A DNA stretch of 64,000 nt from Spirosoma utsteinense (GTDB lineage Bacteria; Bacteroidota; Bacteroidia; Cytophagales; Spirosomataceae): the NCBI RefSeq assembly GCF_014282275.1, contig NZ_VFIA01000028.1, positions 1 to 64,000 of the forward strand. Direction: 5' to 3'. Numbering within the stretch: the first letter of the stretch is position 1; every line of letters starts with the position of its first letter. A program made the translations under genes and the position numbers. This document shows positions 27,501 to 35,502 of the stretch, one piece after another. The notes under the pieces were generated by a model that searched no databases, was not told the origin of the DNA, and saw only the letters and a list, made by a program, of their open reading frames with translations.

Positions 27501-27993
27501 CAACTCGACCACGTCATGGAAGAATTTCGACTTTACTTTTTTCCTGCAGGGCGTCCAGGGCATCGATGTGTTCAATTTCAACACCGCCAGTTACGCGAAC
27601 AGCTTCAATTTCGGCGAAAATCAGTTGAAGGACCTGTATGACAACCACTGGCGGGCCGATCGTCCCGACCCCAACGCGAAGTACCCCAAGATCAGTGTGA
27701 ACACCCGGTTTCGGGCATCGGATCGTTACGTGGAAGACGCTTCGTACCTGCGATTGAAAAACGTTCAACTGGCCTATAACCTGCCCGCTGCCCGCCTGGG
27801 CCTGACCTGGCTTCGTTCAGCTCAGATATACCTCAGCGCCCAAAATCTGCTGACCTTGACCCGCTATACATGGTATGATCCAGAGGTAAGCACCCAGGGA
27901 GGCACCCAGAGTGGCGACGTCAGCCTGGGTATCGATCAGAACAGTTACCCAAACACCAAACTCACAACGCTCGGTGTGCGCATCGGCCTTTAG
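24568..27993 (+). CDS. SusC/RagA-type TonB-dependent transporter with STN domain
   Basis: 1141 residues. Signal peptide ending near PASGQ, then a secretin/TonB N-terminal (STN) domain (about 45-120: RLADVLNDLKARYQTDILFE, GTWVVLTRRP), a carboxypeptidase-regulatory-like domain (about 165-245: LPGVSVILKGTSRGTTTDAN, VFSFVGYVSQ), the plug with SEVVVVGYGTQKKSDLTGSV and NNPLYVVDG, and a long beta-barrel ending in an aromatic-containing strand. STN plus upstream FecI/FecR shows regulation by transport-coupled signalling. Pairs with the SusD gene 13 bp downstream. Substrate not readable; no glycosidase lies in this operon. Confidence 0.93.
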   Translation: MRLYLYPGSLPVLVLGALLIGLQPASGQSFALARQQPQSTPAAPGVATRRLADVLNDLKARYQTDILFEDRTLANLNVPANALGSTISLEQALGRLLKPFNLRYKQVKPGTWVVLTRRPLVPPATGQDQSAQVTDPTLFRQEPAPVDHVSSAVGTARPEEVIITGTVKATDNGEVLPGVSVILKGTSRGTTTDANGRYQLSVPEPTTGPASLTLVFSFVGYVSQEIAPGNRQSVDVQLAPDDQTLSEVVVVGYGTQKKSDLTGSVASVKAKDLNALPQTTVTQALQGRAAGVQVTQNSGQPGGTVTVRIRGSNSIVGGNNPLYVVDGFALSGTPSALNPADIESIDVLKDASATAIYGSRGANGVIIVTTRRGKSGKGQIDIDSYYAVQQPIKEIPLLSGREFAELANERALNDKLAPYFTADQINSFGEGTNWQRELFRTAPMQNHVLTFSGGNDKLQYSASANYLNQQGIVQTSDYWKAGARANINHKVNNRLNLAYSMIVSRTNRNQISGENSSRGDGVTSALLVAPPTVSPLDANGNYSNVVPYTFSPNVLRNPLALAREVKNQNQRDYTLANIALTYQLVEGLSVRTSIGIESDKAKGNFYSSRRLADITPTGSASQSYADQLNVLNENTLTYTRTLAERHNLTALGGFTYQTQTNQNFSASATGFANDNLQFYTLQAGSTPGIPTSSYSDWSLLSYLGRVNYSFANKYLLTASIRTDGSSRFGTNNKWGYFPSAAIGWRLIEEPFLKDARWLSDLKLRGSWGKTGNTGLNPYQTLNQLNPYQTIFGNELTIGYAPGTSLSNPDLKWESTTQTNIGLDAGFLQNRLQLNLDFYIKNTTDLLATVPLPPGSGYNQTTQNIGSIRNAGIELSVSANVLRGPVRWDVSANGSANRNEVRQLSGGSDVFGTALSNPLGVPVNLVRVGQPVGVFYGFKENGLDEQGAIRFVDLNGDGLINDNDRTIIGNPNPKFTYGFNSTTSWKNFDFTFFLQGVQGIDVFNFNTASYANSFNFGENQLKDLYDNHWRADRPDPNAKYPKISVNTRFRASDRYVEDASYLRLKNVQLAYNLPAARLGLTWLRSAQIYLSAQNLLTLTRYTWYDPEVSTQGGTQSGDVSLGIDQNSYPNTKLTTLGVRIGL

Positions 27994-28006
27994 CCTCTTT
28001 CTAGTC

Positions 28007-29476
28007 ATGAAACGATTTCTCACAGTAGTTGCCGGCCTAAGTTTGCTGGTCCTGCCCGGATGCCAGGACATTCTGACCGAAGTACCCCGGGCTAACTTGT
28101 CCCAGGCTAATTTTTACCAGTCGCGGGCCGATCTGGTAGCGGGGCTGAATGCCGTTTATGCCATAATGCGCAACCCTAATTACTACGGAACGAATTATCC
28201 GGCTCAGTTGGAGGGGATGACCGATTACGCCATCTCGCGGGGTACCCAAACACCGGTCAGCGAATACATGGGCCTCGACGGCACGAACATTGCCCGGACA
28301 AGCGCTATCTGGAGTCAGGCCTATCAAGCCATCAACGCATCCAATATTGTGCTCAAAGCCACACCGGGCATTACTATGACCGACGCCGAACGCAATGCAC
28401 TATCCGGTGAAGCCCGGTTCCTGCGGGCGCTTAATTACTACAACCTGGTGCGGAACTTCGGCGCGCTGCCCATTCATACCGAACCCACCGAAAACCTGAA
28501 TCAGTTAGGGGGTGAACGAAAACCGGTAGCAGACGTGTATGGGCAGATTATTGCTGACTTACTGGATTCAGAGAAAACGCTGCCCGCCACTACCCAGCAA
28601 CCAGGACGACCAACGGCAGGGGCCGCCAAAACCCTGCTGGCCGATGTTTACCTGACCAACGGGCAATGGGCCGAAGCCCGCGATAAAGCCGACGAGGTCA
28701 TTCAATCCAAGGCCTATGCGCTCGTTGAGGTGGCCACCGCCAACGACTTCGAGAAACTGTACGGGGCCTCGCTGGCAACCACGACCGAAGAGATTTTCTA
28801 CCTCAAATATGCCCAGCTTGCCACCCAGGGATGGAACTATGTAGCCTACCTGTATTCGGCCGACAACCCCAACGCACCGGGTGGGGTTCGGGCGCACCTT
28901 AGCCAGCCTACTTTACCGCTGATCCAAAACTGGAACGATAAAGACCTGCGGAAAAGCTTCAACCTTTTCAGTACCTACCTCAACCGGTCGGGTGTGCTGA
29001 CCAGCTTACCGGCAGCTGAACCACTCGGATTTCGCAAGTACAAAGATCCCAACGCCGTGAACGTAGGCAGCGACTGTCCTGTGCTGCGCTATGCCGATGC
29101 GCTGCTGATTTATGCCGAAGCGGCTTCGCAGGCCGGTAATGGCCCAACTCCACTGGCGATCGAACGGCTCAATATGGTACACCGGCGGGCTTATGGCTAC
29201 CCGTCAACTACCGCGTCCCCCGTCGATATTCAGGCTGCGGGCCTATCGGCGAATGCCTTCCGGGAGCTGGTCCTGACCGAACGTGCCTACGAATTTATGC
29301 TGGAGTTCAAACGCTGGTACGACCTTAAACGGCTGGGTACCGATCGGTTGAAAGCAATCATCAAAACTGCCAAAGGCAAAGATGTAGCTACAGCGCACCT
29401 GCTCTGGCCTATTCCCATCCAGGAAATAAATAACAATCCTGACATCGACCCCGACGATCAGAATCCCGGTTACTAA
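28007..29476 (+). CDS. SusD/RagB-family outer-membrane lipoprotein
   Basis: 489 residues. Start 28007 chosen because MKRFLTVVAGLSLLVLPGC is a clean lipoprotein signal; an in-frame ATG at 27911 lies inside susC. Typical SusD features: ILTEVPRANLSQANFYQSRA, the TPR-like EARFLRALNYYNLVRNFGAL, later RYADALLIYAEAASQ and the C-terminal ERAYEFMLEFKRWYDLKRLG with HLLWPIPIQEINNNP. It is the lid and substrate-capture partner of the SusC transporter. Confidence 0.93.
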   Translation: MKRFLTVVAGLSLLVLPGCQDILTEVPRANLSQANFYQSRADLVAGLNAVYAIMRNPNYYGTNYPAQLEGMTDYAISRGTQTPVSEYMGLDGTNIARTSAIWSQAYQAINASNIVLKATPGITMTDAERNALSGEARFLRALNYYNLVRNFGALPIHTEPTENLNQLGGERKPVADVYGQIIADLLDSEKTLPATTQQPGRPTAGAAKTLLADVYLTNGQWAEARDKADEVIQSKAYALVEVATANDFEKLYGASLATTTEEIFYLKYAQLATQGWNYVAYLYSADNPNAPGGVRAHLSQPTLPLIQNWNDKDLRKSFNLFSTYLNRSGVLTSLPAAEPLGFRKYKDPNAVNVGSDCPVLRYADALLIYAEAASQAGNGPTPLAIERLNMVHRRAYGYPSTTASPVDIQAAGLSANAFRELVLTERAYEFMLEFKRWYDLKRLGTDRLKAIIKTAKGKDVATAHLLWPIPIQEINNNPDIDPDDQNPGY

Positions 29477-29547
29477 GTAGCTATTTCCGGGGCGGTCCAT
29501 AAGTAGCTTATAGCTTCTGTTCCTTTTCTCTGCTCAATTCGTACACA

Positions 29548-31260
29548 ATGACCAATCATTTTGTCTCGTTTATCGCCTGCCAACGTGCCCGCTTCGTTGG
29601 TTTATTTAACGGCCGTACTTTTTCCTACAGCCTTATTCTTCTCCTGATCGCCCCGCTGGCGACCTATGCATCGAAACCCGCTGCGGCACGGCGGGCCGAT
29701 GTCATCATCTACGGCGGTACCAGCGCTGCGGTAACGGCGGCCGTGCAGGTAAAGAAAATGGGCAAGTCCGTAATTATCGTCTCACCCGATAAGCACCTGG
29801 GTGGATTGTCTTCGGGCGGGCTGGGATTTACCGACACAGGCAACAAAGAAGTCATTGGCGGGCTGTCGCGCGAGTTCTACCAGCGCCTGTACCAGCATTA
29901 CCAGCAGGATTCGGCCTGGAAGTGGCAAAAGAAAGAAGAGTACGGCAACAAAGGACAGGGTACACCGGCCATCGATGGCAACTCGCGGACCATGTGGATT
30001 TTTGAGCCTCATGCCGCCGAAAAAGTCTTCGAGGATTTCGTGAAGGAGAATGCCATTACGGTCTACCGCGACGAGTGGCTCGACCGCTCGGCCAGGGGGG
30101 TCACTAAAAAAGCGGGCGCTATCCAGTCGTTTCGTACGCTGAGCGGCCAGGTTTACGAAGGAAAAATGTTTATCGATGTGACCTACGAGGGTGATCTGAT
30201 GGCCGCAGCGGGGGTGCAGTACCATGTTGGTCGGGAGGCCAACAGCGTGTACGGTGAAACCTCAAACGGCGTGCAACCGAATGTATTTCAGCACGGACAC
30301 TACTTCAAGGCCAACGTAAGCCCCTACAAGACAGCGGGTGACCCGGCGAGCGGCCTGCTCCCCGAAATTGCGACCAGCGGACCCGGCGAGAAAGGTGCAG
30401 GTGACAAAAAAATTCAGGCGTATTGCTTCCGGATGTGCTTCAGCAACAACCCCGACAACCGCGTGCCTTTCCCGAAACCGGCGAACTATGACCCGGCCCG
30501 CTACGAACTGCTGGGCCGCGTATTTGACACGGGCTGGCGCGAGACGTTCCAGAAGTTCGACCCTATTCCCAACCGAAAGACCGACACGAACAACCACGGG
30601 CCGTTCAGTTCTGATTATATCGGCAAAAACTATGACTACCCCGACGCTACCTACGAACGACGGAAAGCAATTATCCTCGACCACCAGCTGTACCAGCAGG
30701 GATTGCTGTATTTCATGGCTAACGACCCGCGCGTACCGGCCGATGTTCGTGAGGACATGAAGCCCTGGGGACTGGCGAAAGATGAATTTACGGACAACGA
30801 AAACTGGCCGCACCAGATCTATGTCCGCGAAGCCCGACGGATGCTGGGTGTCTTCGTAATGAAGGAAGCCGATGCGCTGGGCATGACCGATGTACCCGAT
30901 CCTATTGGCATGGGTTCCTACGCCCTTGATTCCCACAACGCCCAGCGGTATGTCCGGTCCGACGGCTTTGTCCAGAACGAGGGGGATATCGGCGTTTATC
31001 CCAAACAGCCCTACTCGATCGCCTATGGGTCTATTCTGCCTAAAGAAAGTGAATGTAAAAACCTGCTGGTGCCGGTTTGCGTATCCAGTTCGCACATCGC
31101 CTATGGGTCGATCCGGATGGAGCCCGTCTTCATGATTTTGGGCCAGTCGGCCGCCACCGCTGCGGTTCTCGCTATCGACAACAAGGTTTCTCCCCAAAAA
31201 CTCCCGTACACCGTCCTGCGAGAAGCCCTGATGAAAGATCGGCAACGGCTTACTCTGTAA
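29548..31260 (+). CDS. Exported FAD-dependent oxidoreductase
   Basis: 570 residues. N-terminal hydrophobic export signal ending near LATYAS, followed by a Rossmann FAD-binding motif RADVIIYGGTSAAVTAAVQV and HLGGLSSGGLGFTD. This is the FAD_oxidored (PF12831-like) group, which includes proteins annotated as xanthan-lyase-like and often travels with SusCD loci. The C-terminus keeps the second FAD segment (LVPVCVSSSHIAYGSIRMEP, GQSAATAAVLAI). Probably periplasmic and acting on the imported sugar or uronate, but the substrate is not known. Last gene of the sigma-FecR-SusCD operon, 71 bp after susD. Confidence 0.8.
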   Translation: MTNHFVSFIACQRARFVGLFNGRTFSYSLILLLIAPLATYASKPAAARRADVIIYGGTSAAVTAAVQVKKMGKSVIIVSPDKHLGGLSSGGLGFTDTGNKEVIGGLSREFYQRLYQHYQQDSAWKWQKKEEYGNKGQGTPAIDGNSRTMWIFEPHAAEKVFEDFVKENAITVYRDEWLDRSARGVTKKAGAIQSFRTLSGQVYEGKMFIDVTYEGDLMAAAGVQYHVGREANSVYGETSNGVQPNVFQHGHYFKANVSPYKTAGDPASGLLPEIATSGPGEKGAGDKKIQAYCFRMCFSNNPDNRVPFPKPANYDPARYELLGRVFDTGWRETFQKFDPIPNRKTDTNNHGPFSSDYIGKNYDYPDATYERRKAIILDHQLYQQGLLYFMANDPRVPADVREDMKPWGLAKDEFTDNENWPHQIYVREARRMLGVFVMKEADALGMTDVPDPIGMGSYALDSHNAQRYVRSDGFVQNEGDIGVYPKQPYSIAYGSILPKESECKNLLVPVCVSSSHIAYGSIRMEPVFMILGQSAATAAVLAIDNKVSPQKLPYTVLREALMKDRQRLTL

Positions 31261-31515
31261 TTAACGGCTACCCGGGTTCTTTGTAAATCAATGGATTCAG
31301 GCCGGCTGGAATCATTCCCGAAATTCAGGACACCTGTACCGGGGTTGATGGTCCGGAAAAATCGCCTGTTAGTCAATAGCTTGCTGTCGATGCTAGCCAC
31401 AATTCAGGTTAAACAGCTATCGAACAAGCCGGGCGCTACATCCTGTTATTGTGATCGCTCCTTAACAACCCATTGATTTAACCGTTGATAAGAGAGGAAA
31501 CAACAGGAAGGAAAA

Positions 31516-31914
31516 ATGAATGGGGCTAAACAAGTCGTTATTATTGATGATGACGACGATGATTGTTCGTTTTTACAGTTAGGATTAGAGCAGTGGAGAC
31601 CAGGCATATCTATCAACCGGTTTGTGTCGGGCGATGAATTTATCAACTCCCAGTTATGGCAGGAACCCCATAATAAGTTCAACGTTATTTTATTGGAGTT
31701 AATCTTGCCAGGTGAGGACGGCTTAGCCTGGTTGAGGCAATTTCTCGCCCATGAGTGTTGCCAGGGCACACCGATCGTTATGTATTCCTGCTTGGGAGTA
31801 GATCCGGAGTTGTGTAAACAGGCGGGCGCGGCAGAATACCTCCATAAACCCTGTAGCATGCTTGAACTGAAACAGGTGGCCGACAGGATATGGACCAACT
31901 GGCTGGCCGATTAG
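31516..31914 (+). CDS. Single-domain receiver with Asp-to-Glu phosphosite
   Basis: 132 residues, a CheY-like receiver with no output domain. Acidic pocket DDDDDD (11-16), switch Ser in PIVMYSC (S91) and the conserved Lys in YLHKPC (K111) are in place. The phosphoacceptor position, in VILLELILPGEDG, is Glu61 where nearly all receivers have Asp, so it cannot be phosphorylated normally and may mimic the active state. A purine-rich aaggaaggaaaa stretch precedes the ATG. No kinase is adjacent. Confidence 0.75.
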   Translation: MNGAKQVVIIDDDDDDCSFLQLGLEQWRPGISINRFVSGDEFINSQLWQEPHNKFNVILLELILPGEDGLAWLRQFLAHECCQGTPIVMYSCLGVDPELCKQAGAAEYLHKPCSMLELKQVADRIWTNWLAD

Positions 31915-32186
31915 CTACACCTCATAAAAAGTGTCTTTCATCTATGCTGACCGGGGAATAACACGAAATCGTTGCAAAGTCATTTTTGTGTAACGCTGGC
32001 ATTCATGTGCTGGCATGGGTACCGGGTCTTTACTCCCAGCCTTCTCCTGTATGGCTATAATCAGCAGGAGCACGATAGTGGGGTTGTCCTTCTAGTCCAT
32101 AATTCGCGTTAACTTAGTACGAATGGAGACTACCCGCGCTAACACCAATAGCGAATCCGGGTAGGCGGCACCTTTTTCCTGTAACC

Positions 32187-33260
32187 ATGAACCCAGCGAC
32201 AACGCCTTCCTTTTTGCTCTATGGGGCCAACGGCTATACCGCCCAACTCATCATTGATCGGGCCGCGTCGTTCGGGCTAACGCCGATACTGGCCGGGCGG
32301 AGTTCGGCAAAACTTAAACCGTTAGCGGAAAAACACGGCTTGCTCTACCGTATCGCCGACCTTACCGACCCGGCCGCCCTCGACACGCTCCTGCTGGATA
32401 TTCCTGTCGTACTCCACTGCGCCGGACCTTTCTCGAAAACTGCCGCCCCCATGCAGCAGGCCTGCCTGCGAACGGGAACCCATTACCTCGACATTACGGG
32501 CGAGATCGATGTATTCGAGCACGGTATGAAACTCCACGAGGAAGCAGTCCGTCAAAACATCATGCTTATGTCGGGCGTGGGGTTCGATGTGGTGCCTACC
32601 GACTGCATGGCCCGCTACCTGCACGATAAACTCCCCGACGCTACCCATCTGCAGTTGGCCTTTGCGAACGAAGGGGGCAGCCTGTCGCATGGTACAGCAC
32701 AAACGGCGCTGGAAGGCCTGGGTGGGGGCGGGAAAATCCGGCGTAACAAACGCATCGAAACCGTACCGAACGCCCATAAAACGCTGACCGTCGATTTCGG
32801 TACAGGAAAGCCGTTGGTATGCATGAGTATCCCCTGGGGCGACATTTCAACGGCTTACCACACCACCGGTATCCCCAACATTGAAACGTTCATCGGGTCT
32901 ACGGCGGGTCAGGTCCGGCTGGCAAAGCTGGGTAATTACCTGGGCTGGCTACTGAGTAACCGATCGGTAAAATCGTTCCTGCAAAAGTGGATTACCAGGC
33001 GCATCACCGGTCCCGATGACGGAAAACGACAGCAGGGCCGTACGCATATCTGGGGAAAAGCGTGGAACGCCCAGGGTAAAACTGTCGAGGCCCGGCTGCA
33101 CGGCCCGGAAGGCTACACCCTTACGGCCCTGACAGCGTTGACCATCAGTCGGAAAGTGTTCGATGGCGACTGGAAGCCGGGATACCAGACCCCGGCCGGC
33201 CTATACGGGGCAGACCTGATATGTCAGCTTGACGGTGTAAGTCGGGAAGATTTGGTGTAG
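32187..33260 (+). CDS. Saccharopine dehydrogenase-like NAD(P)-binding protein
   Basis: 357 residues. Rossmann entry LLYGANGYTAQLIIDRA with LAGRSSAKLKPLAEKHGL, and VVLHCAGPFSKTAAPMQQAC, HYLDITGE and GVGFDVVPTDCMARYL follow the pattern of the saccharopine dehydrogenase family, and in particular the trans-acting enoyl-reductase-like subgroup. Cytoplasmic; no signal. The true substrate is unknown. Stands alone between the receiver gene and the M15 peptidase gene. Confidence 0.75.
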   Translation: MNPATTPSFLLYGANGYTAQLIIDRAASFGLTPILAGRSSAKLKPLAEKHGLLYRIADLTDPAALDTLLLDIPVVLHCAGPFSKTAAPMQQACLRTGTHYLDITGEIDVFEHGMKLHEEAVRQNIMLMSGVGFDVVPTDCMARYLHDKLPDATHLQLAFANEGGSLSHGTAQTALEGLGGGGKIRRNKRIETVPNAHKTLTVDFGTGKPLVCMSIPWGDISTAYHTTGIPNIETFIGSTAGQVRLAKLGNYLGWLLSNRSVKSFLQKWITRRITGPDDGKRQQGRTHIWGKAWNAQGKTVEARLHGPEGYTLTALTALTISRKVFDGDWKPGYQTPAGLYGADLICQLDGVSREDLV

Positions 33261-33411
33261 ACCCTTCCAATCGGCCTTTTTCGGTGGCCCGATTACCAGT
33301 CAGTTTACCGTTGGCTAAAAGCCGTTCAATCCCTGTGGCATATAGCCTAATTTGGCTATAACTTTCTGATAGTTAAACCATTATCCTGATCGATAAGTAA
33401 CTATCAACGCC

Positions 33412-33891
33412 ATGAGTATTGCCAACAGAAACCTATCTACCCATTTTACACTCCACGAAATGCTGACAAGCCAGACGGCTGTGCGTTTCGACTTTACCGA
33501 GCAGTTCGATCCACCCCGAAACGTCGTACAGAATCTTGAACGACTATGTCAGGAGGTGCTGGAGCCGCTTCGACTGGTGGTCAACACACCCATCCAGGTC
33601 AACAGCGGTTACCGCTGCTTCCGTGTCAACCAGATGATCGGCGGATCGCCTAAAAGTCAGCATATGGTTGGCCAGGCCGCCGATATTGTTGTGGTCAGTA
33701 GCGATGTGGAGACCCTGTTCCAGACGATCCGGGCTGTTGGATTACCGTTCGACCAGTTGATTCAGGAATTCGATCGCTGGGTGCATGTTTCATTTCGGGA
33801 CAGACCAAGACGTGAGGTATTGCGGGCTACCAAAACCGCCAGCGGCAGGACCCTGTACACCCCGGTCCTGACCAGTCCCCTCTTGGCGTAG
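33412..33891 (+). CDS. M15-type peptidase (peptidoglycan-active)
   Basis: 159 residues, no signal peptide. The M15 zinc site is intact: His and Asp in SQHMVGQAADIV and the later His in WVHVSF, with IQVNSGYRCFRVNQMIGGSP upstream. This small M15_3 type is found as phage endolysin or D-Ala-D-Ala/L-Ala-D-Glu peptidase. No phage genes surround it. Followed by a strong terminator. Confidence 0.85.
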   Translation: MSIANRNLSTHFTLHEMLTSQTAVRFDFTEQFDPPRNVVQNLERLCQEVLEPLRLVVNTPIQVNSGYRCFRVNQMIGGSPKSQHMVGQAADIVVVSSDVETLFQTIRAVGLPFDQLIQEFDRWVHVSFRDRPRREVLRATKTASGRTLYTPVLTSPLLA

Positions 33892-33906
33892 AGCGGCCTA
33901 TACCGA

Positions 33907-33946
33907 AAGAGCCGCTAACCTGACAGGCAGATTAGCGGCTCTTTTG
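33907..33946. terminator. Rho-independent terminator, probably bidirectional
   Basis: 12-bp perfect stem aagagccgctaa (33907-33918) and ttagcggctctt (33932-33943), followed by T-rich sequence; it lies between convergent genes ending at 33891 and 33977. Confidence 0.85.
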
Positions 33947-33976
33947 GTACTGTATAGCAGCACCAGCAGGCTGAAC

Positions 33977-35353
33977 TTATTTTTTGGCATACATCACCCG
34001 CCAGACCTTGCCCTTCACCGAATCGGTGATATAGAGCGATCCATCGGGGCCCTGAGCCAGACCCATTGGCCGGGCTTTGGCATCGCCGGGGCTGGCCAGA
34101 TCGGGTTTGCCCGCGTTGGCGGTATCGCCCGGCTTGGCCGGTTCGGCCACACCCGCAAAATTTTCGGCAAACACTTCGTACTTGCCCGATGGCCGGCCGT
34201 CTTTACCAAACGGAATGAAGGCAACGAAATAGCCGCCCTGCTTCAGCGGAGCCCGGTTCCAGGAACCGTGGAAGCAAATGAACGCGCCATTTTTGTAACG
34301 GGCCGGGAATTGACTACCCGTGTAGAACAGCAGATCATTAGGTGCCCAGTGGCCAGGAAATGCCATAATAGGCTTCTCTTTGCCCGCGCACCGATCCTGT
34401 GTTTTGCCATCACCACCATACTCAGGAGCCAGTACCTTCTTGCCCTGGCTATCGTCGTTGTAGCAGTAGGGCCAGCCGAAGTCATTTCCTTCTTTCACCA
34501 TCAACAGCTCTTCATTGGGCAGTTCGGCGCTTTGCTCGTTGGTGTACAGACTTGGGTACAACGTAGCCAGCATATCGCGGCCATGCTGGAGCGCATAAAG
34601 GGTATTGTTGGCCGTGTTCCAGTCGAGGGCTACGGCGTTGCGGATACCGGTTGCGTAGCGCTTACCGTCCGACTGTTTCTGGTTGGGCTTGTTGGCATCG
34701 AAGATCCAGATGCCCCCGTAGTTTTCCAGGATCGGGCAGGGGTCCTGCCCTTTCGAGCCCTGGGTCCGGTCTTTTTCCTGACAGGCGTTGGACGGAGCAC
34801 CGAAGTTGACATACAGTTTACCATCGGGCGAGAGCGCCAGCGACTTACCCGCATGTTGCCGTTGAAGCGTTAGCCCCGTTACGATGGTTTCGGGCTGCGT
34901 CGTTTCCATCACTTTGCCGTTGGTAAGCTTGTAGCGGAACACCGCCGTATCGGCCGATGCATAGAGATAGCCGTTGTAGATGCCCGCACCCGTACCGGGA
35001 TAGGTACCGAACGTAACGGTCTGGTCGGCACGACCGTCGCCGTCTGTATCGCTTAACTGAACGATACCTTTTCCGTCCTTGAGCCGGTCGAGCTTCACGA
35101 ACAATGTGCCAGTCGTGGGGTCAATGGCAGCATGGCGGGCTTTGCCCAGATTATCGGCAAATACCAGTGCCTGAAATCCGCTGGCGAGTTTAAGGCCGCC
35201 GTTATCCGGGTCGGGGGCAATGGACGGGCGGGTGGTTGATACCCTTCCTGACTTGGCAGACGCTGATTTTACCGGCTTAGCGGGTAGTGTCGTGCCCGGT
35301 CCTGCCAGGGCAAGGGTTGTTGTTACTGTAACTAAAAATACAATTGCTTTCAT
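33977..35353 (-). CDS. Secreted PQQ-type sugar dehydrogenase-like propeller
   Basis: 458 residues. The start at 35353 gives a clean signal peptide (MKAIVFLVTVTTTLALAGPG); the frame extends to 35485 without a signal. A beta-propeller of the sorbosone/glucose dehydrogenase (GSDH-like) type follows: LASGFQALVFADNLG, IVQLSDTDGDGRADQTV, RYATGIRNAVALDW, NDFGWPYCY, ICFHGSWNRAP and AQGPDGSLYITDSVKGKVWR. Such proteins oxidise sugars with PQQ or act as binding propellers. Divergent from the PA14-like gene at 35503. Confidence 0.8.
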   Translation of the reverse strand: MKAIVFLVTVTTTLALAGPGTTLPAKPVKSASAKSGRVSTTRPSIAPDPDNGGLKLASGFQALVFADNLGKARHAAIDPTTGTLFVKLDRLKDGKGIVQLSDTDGDGRADQTVTFGTYPGTGAGIYNGYLYASADTAVFRYKLTNGKVMETTQPETIVTGLTLQRQHAGKSLALSPDGKLYVNFGAPSNACQEKDRTQGSKGQDPCPILENYGGIWIFDANKPNQKQSDGKRYATGIRNAVALDWNTANNTLYALQHGRDMLATLYPSLYTNEQSAELPNEELLMVKEGNDFGWPYCYNDDSQGKKVLAPEYGGDGKTQDRCAGKEKPIMAFPGHWAPNDLLFYTGSQFPARYKNGAFICFHGSWNRAPLKQGGYFVAFIPFGKDGRPSGKYEVFAENFAGVAEPAKPGDTANAGKPDLASPGDAKARPMGLAQGPDGSLYITDSVKGKVWRVMYAKK

Positions 35354-35502
35354 GGTTAAACGTTGCCTGGATGGCGTATTGCGCCGTACAACACCCGGTA
35401 AACGGGAGGCAACGAACAAAAGTTTTTGTTGCCTGTCAGTAGACAACCCGGCTTCTGTATTTTTGATACGTGTACGAGTAGCCATTTCTACACAAAAGGT
35501 CT

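Noticed and set aside
30262..31245. 327-codon minus-strand frame in the FAD oxidoreductase gene
   Set aside because: Antisense shadow of a conserved enzyme; no motif or start signal.
33412..33891. Prophage endolysin
   Set aside because: The M15 peptidase resembles phage lysins, but no holin, tail or integrase genes lie near it.
33944..34873. 309-codon plus-strand frame in the propeller gene
   Set aside because: It starts in the terminator region and lies antisense to a recognised secreted dehydrogenase-like gene.
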